In this document: positions 1 through 7,593 of the stretch, in pieces
Numbering within the stretch: the first letter of the stretch is position 1
Layout of the letters: each line of letters begins with the position of its first letter
Assembly: GCA_030840415.1 (NCBI GenBank)
Contig: JAVEEO010000137.1
Coordinates: 1 to 18,939 of the forward strand
Reading direction: 5' to 3'
Source: Pseudonocardiales bacterium
GTDB lineage: Bacteria > Actinomycetota > Actinomycetes > Mycobacteriales > Jatrophihabitantaceae
Length of the DNA: 18,939 nucleotides
Program-made: the position numbers and the translations under genes
The notes under the pieces: generated by a model
Seen by the model: the letters and a program-made list of their open reading frames with translations, nothing else
What the model was told of the DNA's origin: nothing
Databases searched by the model: none

Positions 1-21
1 CCTCAATAGGTTTGCGGGCGG

Positions 22-1176
22 TCAGCCATTCGCGCGCATGGTGATCGCCCGGTCGGCGTAGGCGGTGGCCAGCTCCTCCAACTGCGCCCGATCACCGGCG
101 AGCTGCTCGGTGACCTCGGCCAGCGCCTCGTCCTGCGCGGTGCGCCCGGCCAGCGCGTCAGCCAACTCCGAAGTGTCGAGCCGGTAGAGCACCGCCTTCG
201 CGATCAGCTCCTCGACTGGGGCGGCGACCACCGTCAACCTGCCGCACCCACCATGATCCGGCCCGGACACGCATACATACCGCCGCGTCGTCTGACGCGC
301 CGCCGAATACAGCGGATGCCCGCACTTGCCGCACCGAAGCAAACCCGACAAGGCATAGCGGCGCGGTGCTCGACGGCCGCTCACTGCCTTCTGCTGCATC
401 AACGCCCGGATACGCCGGTGCTGCTCCTCGCTGATGATCGCCGGCCACACTGCCGGTCCCACGATCACGCCCTGATGCTCACGCAGACCCGCGATCCGAC
501 CCGACGCCAGCACCGCCCTCAGCGTGGTCGTGCGCCACGGCTTACCAGCCACAGTGGCCACTTCGTTGTCTTCCAACCATGCAGCCAACGACCGCAACGA
601 CTCACCCGCCAGGAACCGCTCGGCGAACTGGCGGATGACCACCGCCTCGGACTCGATCACCGTCACCTTGTCCTCGGCATAACTAAAGGCCCGCACATAG
701 CCACCGTGCGGTAGGCTGGCGGCGGCGTTCTGCTCCATCTTCCGCTTGACCCGCCGGCTCTTCGTCGCGGACTCATTCGCCGCCATCGCGGCAAGAATCC
801 GCACCACCATCAACCCGTCCCCGGTGGACAGGTCGGTGTCACCGACCACGAACCGCACCTGCCGCACCTTCGCTGCATCCAAGGCTTCCAGGAACTGCTC
901 CAACTCGATCGGCCTGCGGGTCAGCCGGTCCACGTGATACACGATCACCGCATCCCGCTCACCGTCACGCAGATCGGCCAGCATCCGCTCATAGGCCGGT
1001 CGACGCTTGCCGGAGTAGGCAGACATGTCGTTGTCCACGTACTCCTCGGCCACCGACCAGCCGAGCGAGTTGGCCAGCTTGCGGCAGTCCTCCAGTTGCC
1101 TAGTCACCTCTAACCCGGAACCCTCAACATCACTACTGATCCGGGCGTACACCGCCGCCGCTCGCACTATCGTCAC
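22..1176 (-). CDS. Large serine recombinase/integrase, probable C-terminal frameshift
   Basis: Site-specific serine recombinase of the phage/ICE integrase type (384 aa as read). The N-terminal resolvase domain (about residues 6-150) has the catalytic Ser14 in YARISSD and the DRLTRR motif (Arg84, Arg87). A recombinase domain follows (about 160-265), then a zinc ribbon with Cys282, Cys285, Cys302 and Cys311, then a coiled-coil start (345-375). The start is GTG at 1176 with no clear ribosome-binding site. The protein stops at Gly384, just after YADRAITMR. On the same strand another frame continues EWLTARKPIE up to the window edge, which is the usual continuation for actinobacterial members of this family. 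Removing 2 nt from the CGCGCG run near 31-36 would join the two frames. The gene is therefore probably a truncated or broken copy, or the run is a sequencing error. Its start lies about 30 nt from the 3' end of maf, suggesting it borders an integrated element extending leftwards. Confidence 0.88.
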   Translation of the reverse strand: MTIVRAAAVYARISSDVEGSGLEVTRQLEDCRKLANSLGWSVAEEYVDNDMSAYSGKRRPAYERMLADLRDGERDAVIVYHVDRLTRRPIELEQFLEALDAAKVRQVRFVVGDTDLSTGDGLMVVRILAAMAANESATKSRRVKRKMEQNAAASLPHGGYVRAFSYAEDKVTVIESEAVVIRQFAERFLAGESLRSLAAWLEDNEVATVAGKPWRTTTLRAVLASGRIAGLREHQGVIVGPAVWPAIISEEQHRRIRALMQQKAVSGRRAPRRYALSGLLRCGKCGHPLYSAARQTTRRYVCVSGPDHGGCGRLTVVAAPVEELIAKAVLYRLDTSELADALAGRTAQDEALAEVTEQLAGDRAQLEELATAYADRAITMRANG

Positions 1177-1202
1177 GACGGGTTAGCTTAACGATCAGCG
1201 GA

Positions 1203-1215
1203 CAACCTCAGGTTG
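1203..1215. repeat. Perfect short palindrome at the maf stop / recombinase start junction
   Basis: The sequence caacct-c-aggttg forms a perfect 6-bp inverted repeat around one central base and overlaps the maf stop codon (1208-1210). It lies in the 31-nt gap in front of the serine recombinase, where attachment sites of such integrases are often found. Assigning it as an attachment half-site is inference; no second copy is visible in the window. Confidence 0.3.
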
Positions 1216-1813
1216 GTTGCGCTGGTAGGTCGGTGACGGCGTAGCCGAAGTCCAAAAGCATCCGGCGCAGCAGCGGCAGCGACAGCCCGACCACGTTGTG
1301 ATGGTCGCCGGCGATCGAGTCGACGAACCAACCGCCCAGGCCGTCGACGGTGAAGGCGCCCGCCACCCGCAGCGGCTCGCCGGTGTCGACGTAGGCCGCG
1401 ATCTCGTCATCGGACGGTTCGGCGAAGCGCACCTCGGTACTGGCGACCCGATCCAGCATCCGGCCCGGAGAAGAATCCAGCACCTCGATCAGGGTGTGGC
1501 CGGTGTGCAGCACCGCCGTCCGTCCCCGCATGGACTTCCAGCGTGCGATGGCCTCCTCGACGGACCCAGGCTTGCCCAGGGCAAAGCCGTCCAGTTCCAG
1601 CATCGAGTCACAACCCAGCACCAGCAGGGTGCCCTGCTGGCGCGCAGCAACCGCCACCGCCTTGGCGTGCGCCAGTACCTGCACCAACTCCGCAGGGGTG
1701 GGCGCCACAAGCGCGTCCTCGTCCACCCCGGACACCTCGACCTCGGGCTCGACGCCGGCCTGGCGCAGCGTCCGCAACCGGCCCGACGAGGCCGAGGCGA
1801 GCAGGAAGCGCAT
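1208..1813 (-). CDS. maf: Maf family nucleoside triphosphate pyrophosphatase
   Basis: Maf proteins hydrolyse non-canonical or modified nucleoside triphosphates to the monophosphate and pyrophosphate in the cytoplasm (house-cleaning enzymes, formerly called septum formation inhibitors). The 201-residue length is typical. Visible family motifs are the N-terminal LASASSGRLRTL, GCDSMLELDG (Asp69 is the expected catalytic acid), LGKP (Lys81), GRTAVLHTGH, and the C-terminal signature around VAGAFTVDGLGGWFVDSI and GDHHNVVGLSLPLL. The ATG at 1813 is preceded by a purine-rich GGAAGGAAG ribosome-binding site. It follows the acyl-CoA dehydrogenase on the same strand, with a strong hairpin between the two. 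Association of maf with accD/accE and birA is conserved in mycobacteria (Rv3279c-Rv3282), which supports the assignment. Confidence 0.93.
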   Translation of the reverse strand: MRFLLASASSGRLRTLRQAGVEPEVEVSGVDEDALVAPTPAELVQVLAHAKAVAVAARQQGTLLVLGCDSMLELDGFALGKPGSVEEAIARWKSMRGRTAVLHTGHTLIEVLDSSPGRMLDRVASTEVRFAEPSDDEIAAYVDTGEPLRVAGAFTVDGLGGWFVDSIAGDHHNVVGLSLPLLRRMLLDFGYAVTDLPAQPT

Positions 1814-1834
1814 GCCTTATCTTCCTTCCAGATG

Positions 1835-1896
1835 CATTGTGCGGCCCGAAACGCTGCTGCAACGGAGTCAATAGCGCGCTTTCGGGCCGCACAATG
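1835..1896. repeat. 17-bp perfect inverted repeat (stem-loop) between acyl-CoA dehydrogenase and maf
   Basis: The left arm cattgtgcggcccgaaa (1835-1851) is the exact reverse complement of the right arm tttcgggccgcacaatg (1880-1896), with a 28-nt loop. Inside the loop cgct (1852-1855) can pair with agcg (1873-1876), giving about 21 bp in total with a 3-nt bulge. On the - strand it lies 18 nt after the dehydrogenase stop and just ahead of the maf ribosome-binding site. No T-run follows it. It could act as a terminator or attenuator without a U-tract, or be a dispersed palindromic element. Confidence 0.8.
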
Positions 1897-1914
1897 GCGC
1901 GAAATGCAAGGGAC

Positions 1915-3063
1915 TCAGCCGAGCTTGAGCGACTTGCCGATGATCTCCTTCATGATCTCGGTGGCACCGCCGTAGATCCGGGTGACCCGGGCATCGGCGT
2001 AGGCGCGCGCGATGGGGTACTCCTGCATGTAGCCGTAGCCGCCGTGCAGCTGCAGGCAGCGGTCGACCACCCGGCCCTGCAGTTCGGTGGCCCACCACTT
2101 GGCCTTGGCGGCGTCCTCCGGGGTCAGGTCGCCGACCGACAGGGCGTCGACGCACTTGTCGATGTAGGCCTGCGCGACGTCGACCTCGGTGGCGATCTCG
2201 GCGAGCACGAACCGGGTGTTCTGCTGCGCGCCGATCGACTTGCCGAAGGCCTTGCGCTCGCGGACGTAGCTGATCGTCCAGTTCAGCGCGGCGCGGGCAC
2301 CGGCCACCCCGGAGATCGCGATCGACATCCGTTCCTGCGGCAGGTTCGAGACCAGCCCGAGGAAGCCGCCGCCCAGCTCGCCGAGGATGTTCTCTCGAGG
2401 CACCCGGACGTCGGTGAAGCTCAGCTCGGCGGTGTCCTGAGAGTGCATGCCGAGCTTGTCCAGGTTGCGGCCCCGCTCGAAGCCGGGCATGCCGCGCTCG
2501 ATGATCACCAGGCTCAGGCCCTTGTGGCGGTCCGGTCCGGTGCGCACCGCGGTGATCACCAGGTCGGCGTTGATGCCGTTGGTGATGAAGGTCTTGGCGC
2601 CGTTGACGATCAGGTCGTCCCCATCGGCCACCGCGGAGGTACGGATGCCGGCCAGGTCCGAACCCGCGCCTGGCTCGGTCATCGCCACCGCGGTGATCAA
2701 CTCACCGGAGGCGATGCCTGGCAGCCAGCGCTGCTTCTGCTCCTCGGTGCAGTAGTGGGTGAAGTACGGCAGGCAGATGTCGTTGTGCAGGGTAATGCCC
2801 AGCCCGGCGCCGCCGACGCCGGCCAGCATCAGTTCCTCACCGAGGATCTGGTTGAACCGGAAGTCCGAGGTGCCGCCGCCGCCGTACTGCTCGGGCACCT
2901 GCAGCCCCAGGAAGCCGTTGCTGCCTGCCGCCCGGAACAGCTCGCGAGGGGCGAGGCCGGCCGCCTCCCAGGCGAGGTAGTCCGGCAGCATCTCCTTGCC
3001 GATGAACGTGCGCGCCGCGTCGCCGAAGGCGAGATGGTCCTCGTCGTAGTGCTTGCGCTGCAT
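1915..3063 (-). CDS. Acyl-CoA dehydrogenase (long-chain / isovaleryl type)
   Basis: FAD-dependent acyl-CoA dehydrogenase, 382 aa, catalysing alpha,beta-desaturation of acyl-CoA in fatty acid or branched-chain amino acid catabolism. The FAD-contact motif AMTEPGAGSD (127-136) and TFITNG (158-163) are present, with the C-terminal helical domain ending in YGGATEIMKEI. The position that carries the catalytic Glu in medium-chain enzymes (YEGT) is Gly here. The base is therefore probably Glu244 in LPQERM, as in long-chain and isovaleryl-CoA dehydrogenases. The start was placed at ATG 3063 because GGGAG lies 8-9 nt upstream. An in-frame extension to 3159 has no family similarity. A fadE25 gene lies close to the birA/accD5 locus in mycobacteria, and this may be its counterpart. 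It is divergent from mtnP and upstream of maf. Confidence 0.93.
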   Translation of the reverse strand: MQRKHYDEDHLAFGDAARTFIGKEMLPDYLAWEAAGLAPRELFRAAGSNGFLGLQVPEQYGGGGTSDFRFNQILGEELMLAGVGGAGLGITLHNDICLPYFTHYCTEEQKQRWLPGIASGELITAVAMTEPGAGSDLAGIRTSAVADGDDLIVNGAKTFITNGINADLVITAVRTGPDRHKGLSLVIIERGMPGFERGRNLDKLGMHSQDTAELSFTDVRVPRENILGELGGGFLGLVSNLPQERMSIAISGVAGARAALNWTISYVRERKAFGKSIGAQQNTRFVLAEIATEVDVAQAYIDKCVDALSVGDLTPEDAAKAKWWATELQGRVVDRCLQLHGGYGYMQEYPIARAYADARVTRIYGGATEIMKEIIGKSLKLG

Positions 3064-3215
3064 CCGTCGCTCCCGGCCGTCGTCAACCCCGATGTTCTGA
3101 CGTCCTACTATCTCGCGCGCACCGGCCCAACGCCAAGCCGGGCGGAGCACAACTTCCAACCGATGGCGTTTCGTCCGTTCCGAAGTGATCTGGCCGAGGG
3201 GTGGGCCGCTACCGT

Positions 3216-4055
3216 GTGCGAGTGGCTACCTCTGCATCGACCGAGCTCCGAGCCGACATCGGCGTCATCGGTGGTTCCGGGTTCTATTCACTGCTCGAGC
3301 AGGCCGAGACGGTGCGGGTCGACACCCCGTACGGCGAGCCGAGCGGCGAGCTCACCGTCGGCACGCTGGCCGGACGGCGGGTGGCGTTCCTGCCCCGGCA
3401 CGGGGTCGACCACCGCTTCCCCCCGCACCGGGTGCCCTACCGCGCCAACCTGTGGGCGCTGCGGTCGGTGGGCGTCCGCCAGGTGGTGACCGGCTCGGCG
3501 GTCGGCTCGCTGCTGCCCGAACTGGGGCCCGGCGCCCTGGTGCTGCCCGACCAGATCCTGGACCGGACCTGGGGCCGGCCGCACACCTACAGCGACGGCG
3601 AGGCCGGCGTGGCCCACCTGTCCTTCTCCGACCCCTACTGCCCGGTCGGCCGGGCCGGCGCCCAGCGGGTGGCCGAGGCGGCCGGGCTGGCGCTGACCGG
3701 CACCGGCACCCTGGCGGTGATCAACGGCCCGCGGTTCTCGACCCGCGCCGAATCGGTGGACTACCGGCGCAGCGGCGCCACCATCATCGGCATGACCGCG
3801 ATGCCCGAGGCCGCGCTGGCCCGTGAGCTGGCGCTCTGCTTCACCTCGCTGTGCCTGGTCACCGACCACGACTCCGGCGTCGAGGTGGGCACCGGTGTCA
3901 CCCATGCCGAGGTGCTGGAGACCTTCGCGGCCAACCTGCCGAAGCTGCGCGAGCTGCTGGTCGCCACCCTGGCCGAGCTGCCCGCCGAGCAGGGCGGCGA
4001 CTGTGGCTGCGCCGCGGTGTTCAACGACACCACACCGCCCTACCAGCTGCCCTGA
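3216..4055 (+). CDS. mtnP: S-methyl-5'-thioadenosine phosphorylase
   Basis: Purine nucleoside phosphorylase family 2 / MTAP. It cleaves 5'-methylthioadenosine with phosphate to adenine and methylthioribose-1-phosphate (polyamine by-product and methionine salvage). Visible motifs are IGVIGGSGFY near the N-terminus, FLPRHGVDHRFPPH, TGSAVGSLLPELGPG, NGPRFSTRAESVDY and GMTAMPEAALAREL. Length is about 279 aa, normal for the family. The start is uncertain: GTG codons occur at 3201, 3216 and 3222. A GAGGGG ribosome-binding sequence (3196-3201) abuts 3201, so it can only serve the later starts; 3216 was chosen. The gene is divergent from the acyl-CoA dehydrogenase across a short upstream region and convergent with accE, with only 10 nt between the two stop codons. 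An odd Cys-containing tail (DCGCAAVF) follows the catalytic domain. Confidence 0.9.
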   Translation: MRVATSASTELRADIGVIGGSGFYSLLEQAETVRVDTPYGEPSGELTVGTLAGRRVAFLPRHGVDHRFPPHRVPYRANLWALRSVGVRQVVTGSAVGSLLPELGPGALVLPDQILDRTWGRPHTYSDGEAGVAHLSFSDPYCPVGRAGAQRVAEAAGLALTGTGTLAVINGPRFSTRAESVDYRRSGATIIGMTAMPEAALARELALCFTSLCLVTDHDSGVEVGTGVTHAEVLETFAANLPKLRELLVATLAELPAEQGGDCGCAAVFNDTTPPYQLP

Positions 4056-4065
4056 CGCTGCCGGC

Positions 4066-4281
4066 TCAGGACCAGGCCGAGGCGCGCCATGCGCCGGGAC
4101 CGGGCGGCAGCGGCCGGCGCAGCCGCAGCGCCGGGTCCGCCCAGCCACCGACCTGGTGCGCGGGTTGCGGCCCGGCGGCCCGGGACCGGGCGATCGTCAG
4201 CAGCAGCGCGGTGACGGCGGCCAACTCCTCGGCCGTCGGGTCGCCCGCGGTGATCGAGAACATCGGATCCGAGGTCGTCAT
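4066..4281 (-). CDS. accE: Acyl-CoA carboxylase epsilon subunit
   Basis: Small 71-aa protein of the actinobacterial acyl-CoA carboxylase epsilon family, which binds and stabilises the alpha-beta carboxylase holoenzyme. The N-terminal part [17 protein letters not shown] matches the GxPTxEELAAL helix of the family. The C-terminus [19 protein letters not shown] is the diagnostic epsilon-subunit tail. The ATG at 4281 overlaps the accD stop in an ATGA tetranucleotide, indicating translational coupling to accD. It ends 10 nt from the convergent mtnP stop. This gene is easily missed because it is short. Confidence 0.92.
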   Translation of the reverse strand: MTTSDPMFSITAGDPTAEELAAVTALLLTIARSRAAGPQPAHQVGGWADPALRLRRPLPPGPGAWRASAWS

Positions 4282-5930
4282 AGCGGCATGTTGCCGTGCT
4301 TCTTGGGCGGCAGCGTCTGGCGCTTGGTCTTGAGGATCCGCAGCGACTTCACGATCAGCGCCCGGGTCTGCGACGGCGGGATGACGGTGTCGACGTAGCC
4401 CCGTTCGGCGGCCACGTACGGGTTGACCAGGGTGTCCTCGTAGGCGGTGACCAGCTCCGCGCGGCGGGCCTCCTGGGCCGGCAGGTCGTCGGCGAGGGAG
4501 TTGAGCTCCTTGCGGTACAGGATGTTGGCCGCTCCCTGGGCCCCCATCACCGCGATCTGGGCGGTCGGCCAGGCCAGGTTGACGTCGGCGCCCAGGTGCT
4601 TGGACCCCATCACGTCGTAGGCGCCGCCGAAGGCCTTGCGGGTGATCACGGTGATCTTGGGGACGGTGGCCTCGCCGTAGGCGTAGATCAGCTTCGCGCC
4701 GCGCCGGATGATGCCCTGCCACTCCTGGTCGGTGCCGGGCAGGAAGCCCGGGACGTCGACCAGGGTCAGCACCGGCACGTTGAAGGCGTCGCAGGTACGG
4801 ACGAACCTGGCCGCCTTCTCCGAGGCGTCGATGTCCAGGCAGCCGGCGAAGTGCATCGGCTGGTTGCCCACCACGCCGACCGGCTGGCCGTCGATCCGGG
4901 CGAACCCGCAGATGATGTTGGGCGCGAACAGCGCGTGCACCTCGAGGAATTCCTCGTCGTCGACCAGGTGCTCGATCACGGTGTGCATGTCGTAGGGCTG
5001 GTTGGCCGAGTCCGGGATGAAGGTGTCGAGGAACGGGTCGTGGTCGGCCACCGACGGGTCCGCCGGCTCGAAGGCCGGCGGCAGGTCCATGTTGTTGGCG
5101 GGCAGGTAGGACAGCAGCGCCTTGACGTAGTCGATGGCGTCCTGCTCGTCGGCACCGAGGTAGTGGGCGTTGCCGGAGGTGGTGTTGTGCACCCGGGCGC
5201 CACCCAGGTCGTCCATGCTGACGTCCTCGCCGGTGACGGTCTTGATCACGTCCGGGCCGGTGATGAACATCTGCGAGGTGCCCTCGACCATCACCACGAA
5301 GTCGGTGAGGGCGGGGGAGTAGACGTGCCCGCCGGCCGCGGCACCCATGATCAGCGAGATCTGCGGGATCACCCCGGAGGCCTGCACGTTGCGGTAGAAG
5401 ATGTCGCCGTAGAGGCCGAGCGAGACGACGCCCTCCTGGATCCGCGCGCCGCCGCCCTCGTTGATGCCGATCAGCGGGCAGCCGGTCCGCAGCGCGAAGT
5501 CCTGCACCTTGACGATCTTCTCGCCGTAGACCTCGCCGAGCGCGCCGCCGAAGACCGTGACGTCCTGGCTGAACACGCACACCGGGCGGCCGTCCACGGT
5601 GCCGTAGCCGGTGACCACCCCGTCGCCGTACGGGCGATTGGCCTCCAGCCCGAACATGGTGGAGCGGTGCCGGGCCAGTTCGTCGAACTCGACGAACGAG
5701 CCCTCGTCGAGCAGCATGGCGACCCGCTCGCGGGCGGTCTTCTTGCCCCTGGCGTGTTGCTTGGCCACCGCCCGCTCCGAACCGGCGTGTACGGCCTCGT
5801 CGTAGCGGGTCTGCAGCTCAGCGAGCTTGCCGGCGGTGCTGTGCGGGTCGGGACGGCTCTGTGATCCCTGTGGCCCGGGATCGGGCGGGGTTGCCCGGAC
5901 CTCGGCGACCGGATGCAGGTCAGCACTCAT
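4278..5930 (-). CDS. accD: Acyl-CoA (propionyl-CoA type) carboxylase beta subunit
   Basis: Carboxyltransferase (beta) subunit, 550 aa. It transfers CO2 from carboxybiotin on the alpha subunit to acetyl- or propionyl-CoA, giving malonyl- or methylmalonyl-CoA for fatty acid and mycolate-type lipid synthesis. Strong family signatures run along the whole chain: [119 protein letters not shown], and the C-terminus [10 protein letters not shown], almost the same as mycobacterial AccD5. The start at ATG 5930 was chosen over an upstream in-frame start at 6011 that adds 27 unconserved residues. accE follows in an ATGA overlap. birA, which biotinylates the partner alpha subunit, is divergent. The biotin carboxylase subunit itself is not in the window. 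Confidence 0.96.
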   Translation of the reverse strand: MSADLHPVAEVRATPPDPGPQGSQSRPDPHSTAGKLAELQTRYDEAVHAGSERAVAKQHARGKKTARERVAMLLDEGSFVEFDELARHRSTMFGLEANRPYGDGVVTGYGTVDGRPVCVFSQDVTVFGGALGEVYGEKIVKVQDFALRTGCPLIGINEGGGARIQEGVVSLGLYGDIFYRNVQASGVIPQISLIMGAAAGGHVYSPALTDFVVMVEGTSQMFITGPDVIKTVTGEDVSMDDLGGARVHNTTSGNAHYLGADEQDAIDYVKALLSYLPANNMDLPPAFEPADPSVADHDPFLDTFIPDSANQPYDMHTVIEHLVDDEEFLEVHALFAPNIICGFARIDGQPVGVVGNQPMHFAGCLDIDASEKAARFVRTCDAFNVPVLTLVDVPGFLPGTDQEWQGIIRRGAKLIYAYGEATVPKITVITRKAFGGAYDVMGSKHLGADVNLAWPTAQIAVMGAQGAANILYRKELNSLADDLPAQEARRAELVTAYEDTLVNPYVAAERGYVDTVIPPSQTRALIVKSLRILKTKRQTLPPKKHGNMPL

Positions 5931-6042
5931 GAGCGCTGAGCCTAGCCCGAGGGGTAGCCGCCCAGCTTGCGGAGTGACCGACCTCGCGGCCGGCTCGGGA
6001 GAATGCGGCACGCGGCAGGCCGGCCGGGGTCAGAATGAGGCC
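5931..6042. promoter_or_regulatory. Divergent accD / birA promoter region
   Basis: This 112-bp gap must hold promoters for both genes. On the - strand TAGGCT (5939-5944) sits 8 nt from the accD ATG; on the + strand CAGAAT (6031-6036) sits 6 nt before the birA ATG. Both positions fit -10 boxes of leaderless transcripts, common in actinobacteria, but neither has a clear -35 box. birA also has GAGG only 2 nt from its ATG, too close to be a good ribosome-binding site. The promoter calls are inference. Confidence 0.35.
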
Positions 6043-6885
6043 ATGACGCAGCCGGTGGAGCAGTCCAGGCGCCCGCTGGACGCCGACGCGGTGACCGCGC
6101 GGCTGGCCGGCCGGTGGCTGGTCGAGACGGTGGCCGAAACCGGTTCCACCAACGCCGACCTGCTCGCCGCGGCGGCCACCGGCGCGCCGGCCGGCACGGT
6201 GCTGGTGGCCGAGCTGCAGTCCGGCGGCCGGGGCCGGCTGGGCCGGAGTTGGATCTCACCCGCCGGTGCCGGCCTGACCTGTTCGATGCTGCTGCGGCCG
6301 GCGCCCCCGGTGCCGACCTGGGGCTGGCTGCCGCTGCTGACCGGCCTCGCGCTGTCGCGCACCCTCGGTTCGGCGGCCCGGTTGAAGTGGCCCAACGACG
6401 TGCTGTTCGGGGCCGGCGGTGGCAAGGTGGCCGGCATTCTGGTGCAGTCCGGCGACCTGGCGCAGGGCGAAGGCCTGGTGGAAAACGCCGGCCGGGGTGC
6501 GGTGGTGGTCGGACTGGGCCTGAACGTTTCCACCGGCCGGGACGAGCTGCCGGTCGAGACGGCCACCTCGCTGCTGCTGCAGGGCCATCGCGAGCTGGAC
6601 CGCGCCGAGTTGCTGGTCGCCTTCCTGAGCCGCTTCGACGGCCTCTACACCGGGTGGCAGGCCCACGGTGGCGACGCGCTGGCCAGTGGGTTGGCCGAGG
6701 GTTACCGGGCCGGCTGCGCGACGCTGGGCACCGAGGTGTCGGTCGAGCTCGGCAACCGCACCCTGCTCGGCACGGCGGTGGACGTCGACGTCGACGGACG
6801 GCTGCGGGTGCGCCCGGTCGATGGCGGGACTCCGGTGGCGATCGCTGCCGGAGACGTGACGCATGTGCGAAGAAATATTCGCTAA
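6043..6885 (+). CDS. birA: Biotin--[acetyl-CoA-carboxylase] ligase (class I, no HTH)
   Basis: Biotin protein ligase, 280 aa. It makes biotinyl-5'-AMP and attaches biotin to the carrier lysine of acyl-CoA carboxylase alpha subunits. Catalytic motifs in order are ETGSTNADL (32-40), the biotinyl-AMP loop GGRGRLGRSW (61-70), KWPNDVLF (115-122) with KVAGIL (128-133), and VVVGLGLNVS (154-163), followed by the C-terminal SH3-like domain. There is no N-terminal helix-turn-helix, so it is monofunctional and not a bio repressor. The ATG at 6043 was preferred over an in-frame extension to 5827 that overlaps accD and lacks similarity. It is divergent from accD-accE, whose complex needs its product. The PH-domain gene follows 46 nt downstream on the same strand, as in mycobacteria (Rv3279c-Rv3278c). 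Confidence 0.95.
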   Translation: MTQPVEQSRRPLDADAVTARLAGRWLVETVAETGSTNADLLAAAATGAPAGTVLVAELQSGGRGRLGRSWISPAGAGLTCSMLLRPAPPVPTWGWLPLLTGLALSRTLGSAARLKWPNDVLFGAGGGKVAGILVQSGDLAQGEGLVENAGRGAVVVGLGLNVSTGRDELPVETATSLLLQGHRELDRAELLVAFLSRFDGLYTGWQAHGGDALASGLAEGYRAGCATLGTEVSVELGNRTLLGTAVDVDVDGRLRVRPVDGGTPVAIAAGDVTHVRRNIR

Positions 6886-6931
6886 CGTGCACCCAACATG
6901 TTGTGCTGCCTGACCGCAGGGGGTTGTCGGA

Positions 6932-7465
6932 ATGCCGTATCCGGAGAAGTTGCTCAACACCGACGAGGAGATCGTCGAGCACCTGCACCCGCACTGGCTG
7001 ACCCTGGTCCCGGCGGTGCTTGCCTTCCTGGTGGTCTGTGGCCTGTCCGGGCTCGGCTTCGCCTTCCTGCCCGACGGCAACGACAACAACACCGCTCGGC
7101 AGGCCCTGCTGCTGGCGATCGTGGTGGTCGCGCTGGCACTGCTGGCCTGGCTGACGCTGGCCCCGCTGATCCGCTGGCGGTCCACCCACTACGTCATCAC
7201 CACCCGCCGGGTGCTGATCCGGCGTGGCGTGTTCAAGCACGTGGGACGCGACATCACGCTCGGCCGGATCAGCGACGTGGCCTACGAGCAGAGCCTGTGG
7301 GACCGGATCTTCCGGTCCGGCACCCTGCACATCGAGTCGGCCGGTGAGAACGGCCAGGAGACGCTGGTCAACATCCCCCGGGCCAACGACGTGCAGCAGA
7401 CCCTGAACCGGTTGATCGAGGCCGACTCCAACCGGCGCGAGTACCCGCGGCCGTCCGCGGGCTGA
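6932..7465 (+). CDS. PH domain-containing membrane protein
   Basis: A 177-aa integral membrane protein with two predicted transmembrane helices (about residues 22-45 and 58-80). A bacterial PH (YdbS/bPH2-like) domain follows, starting at THYVITTRRVLIRRGV and continuing through DITLGRISDVAYEQSLWDRI to GTLHIESAGENGQ. The molecular role of this family is unknown. The ATG has a GGGGG ribosome-binding site 8 nt upstream (6919-6923). Its place directly after birA matches the mycobacterial gene Rv3278c. A 10-bp palindrome (caacatgttg, 6894-6903) lies in the gap behind birA and may be incidental. The gene ends just before the GGGTTGGG tandem repeat array and is convergent with the coiled-coil genes. 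Confidence 0.88.
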   Translation: MPYPEKLLNTDEEIVEHLHPHWLTLVPAVLAFLVVCGLSGLGFAFLPDGNDNNTARQALLLAIVVVALALLAWLTLAPLIRWRSTHYVITTRRVLIRRGVFKHVGRDITLGRISDVAYEQSLWDRIFRSGTLHIESAGENGQETLVNIPRANDVQQTLNRLIEADSNRREYPRPSAG

Positions 7466-7473
7466 CCGCTGCC

Positions 7474-7593
7474 GGGTTGGGCCAGTCGGTCGGGTTGGGC
7501 CAGTCGGTCGGGTTGGGCCAGTCGGGTTGGGCCAGCCGGGTTGGGCCAGTCGGGTTGGGTCAGTCGGGTTGGGCCAGTCGGGTTGGGTCAGTC
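7474..7593 (+). repeat. Eight-unit GGGTTGGGCCAGTC tandem repeat, G-quadruplex-like
   Basis: Two 18-bp units (gggttgggccagtcggtc, 7474-7491 and 7492-7509) are followed by six 14-bp units of gggttgggccagtc with C/T variants (7510-7593). Each unit carries two GGG tracts, so any two adjacent 14-bp units fit the GGG-N(1-7) four-tract rule for G-quadruplexes on the + strand. The array lies between two convergent genes, and its last unit supplies the stop codon (7588-7590) of the DivIVA-domain gene. Confidence 0.92.

Noticed and set aside
3064..3159. Longer acyl-CoA dehydrogenase start at 3159
   Set aside because: The extra 32 residues are not family-like, while ATG 3063 has a good ribosome-binding site.
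5827..6042. Longer birA start overlapping accD
   Set aside because: The extra 72 residues lack similarity to biotin ligases and overlap the accD coding start; ATG 6043 begins the family-like sequence.
6894..6903. caacatgttg palindrome between birA and the PH-domain gene as an operator
   Set aside because: A single 10-bp palindrome with no second copy or promoter context; too little support to call.
7474..7593. CRISPR-like array
   Set aside because: Units are contiguous 14-18 bp tandem repeats with no spacers, and no cas genes are present.
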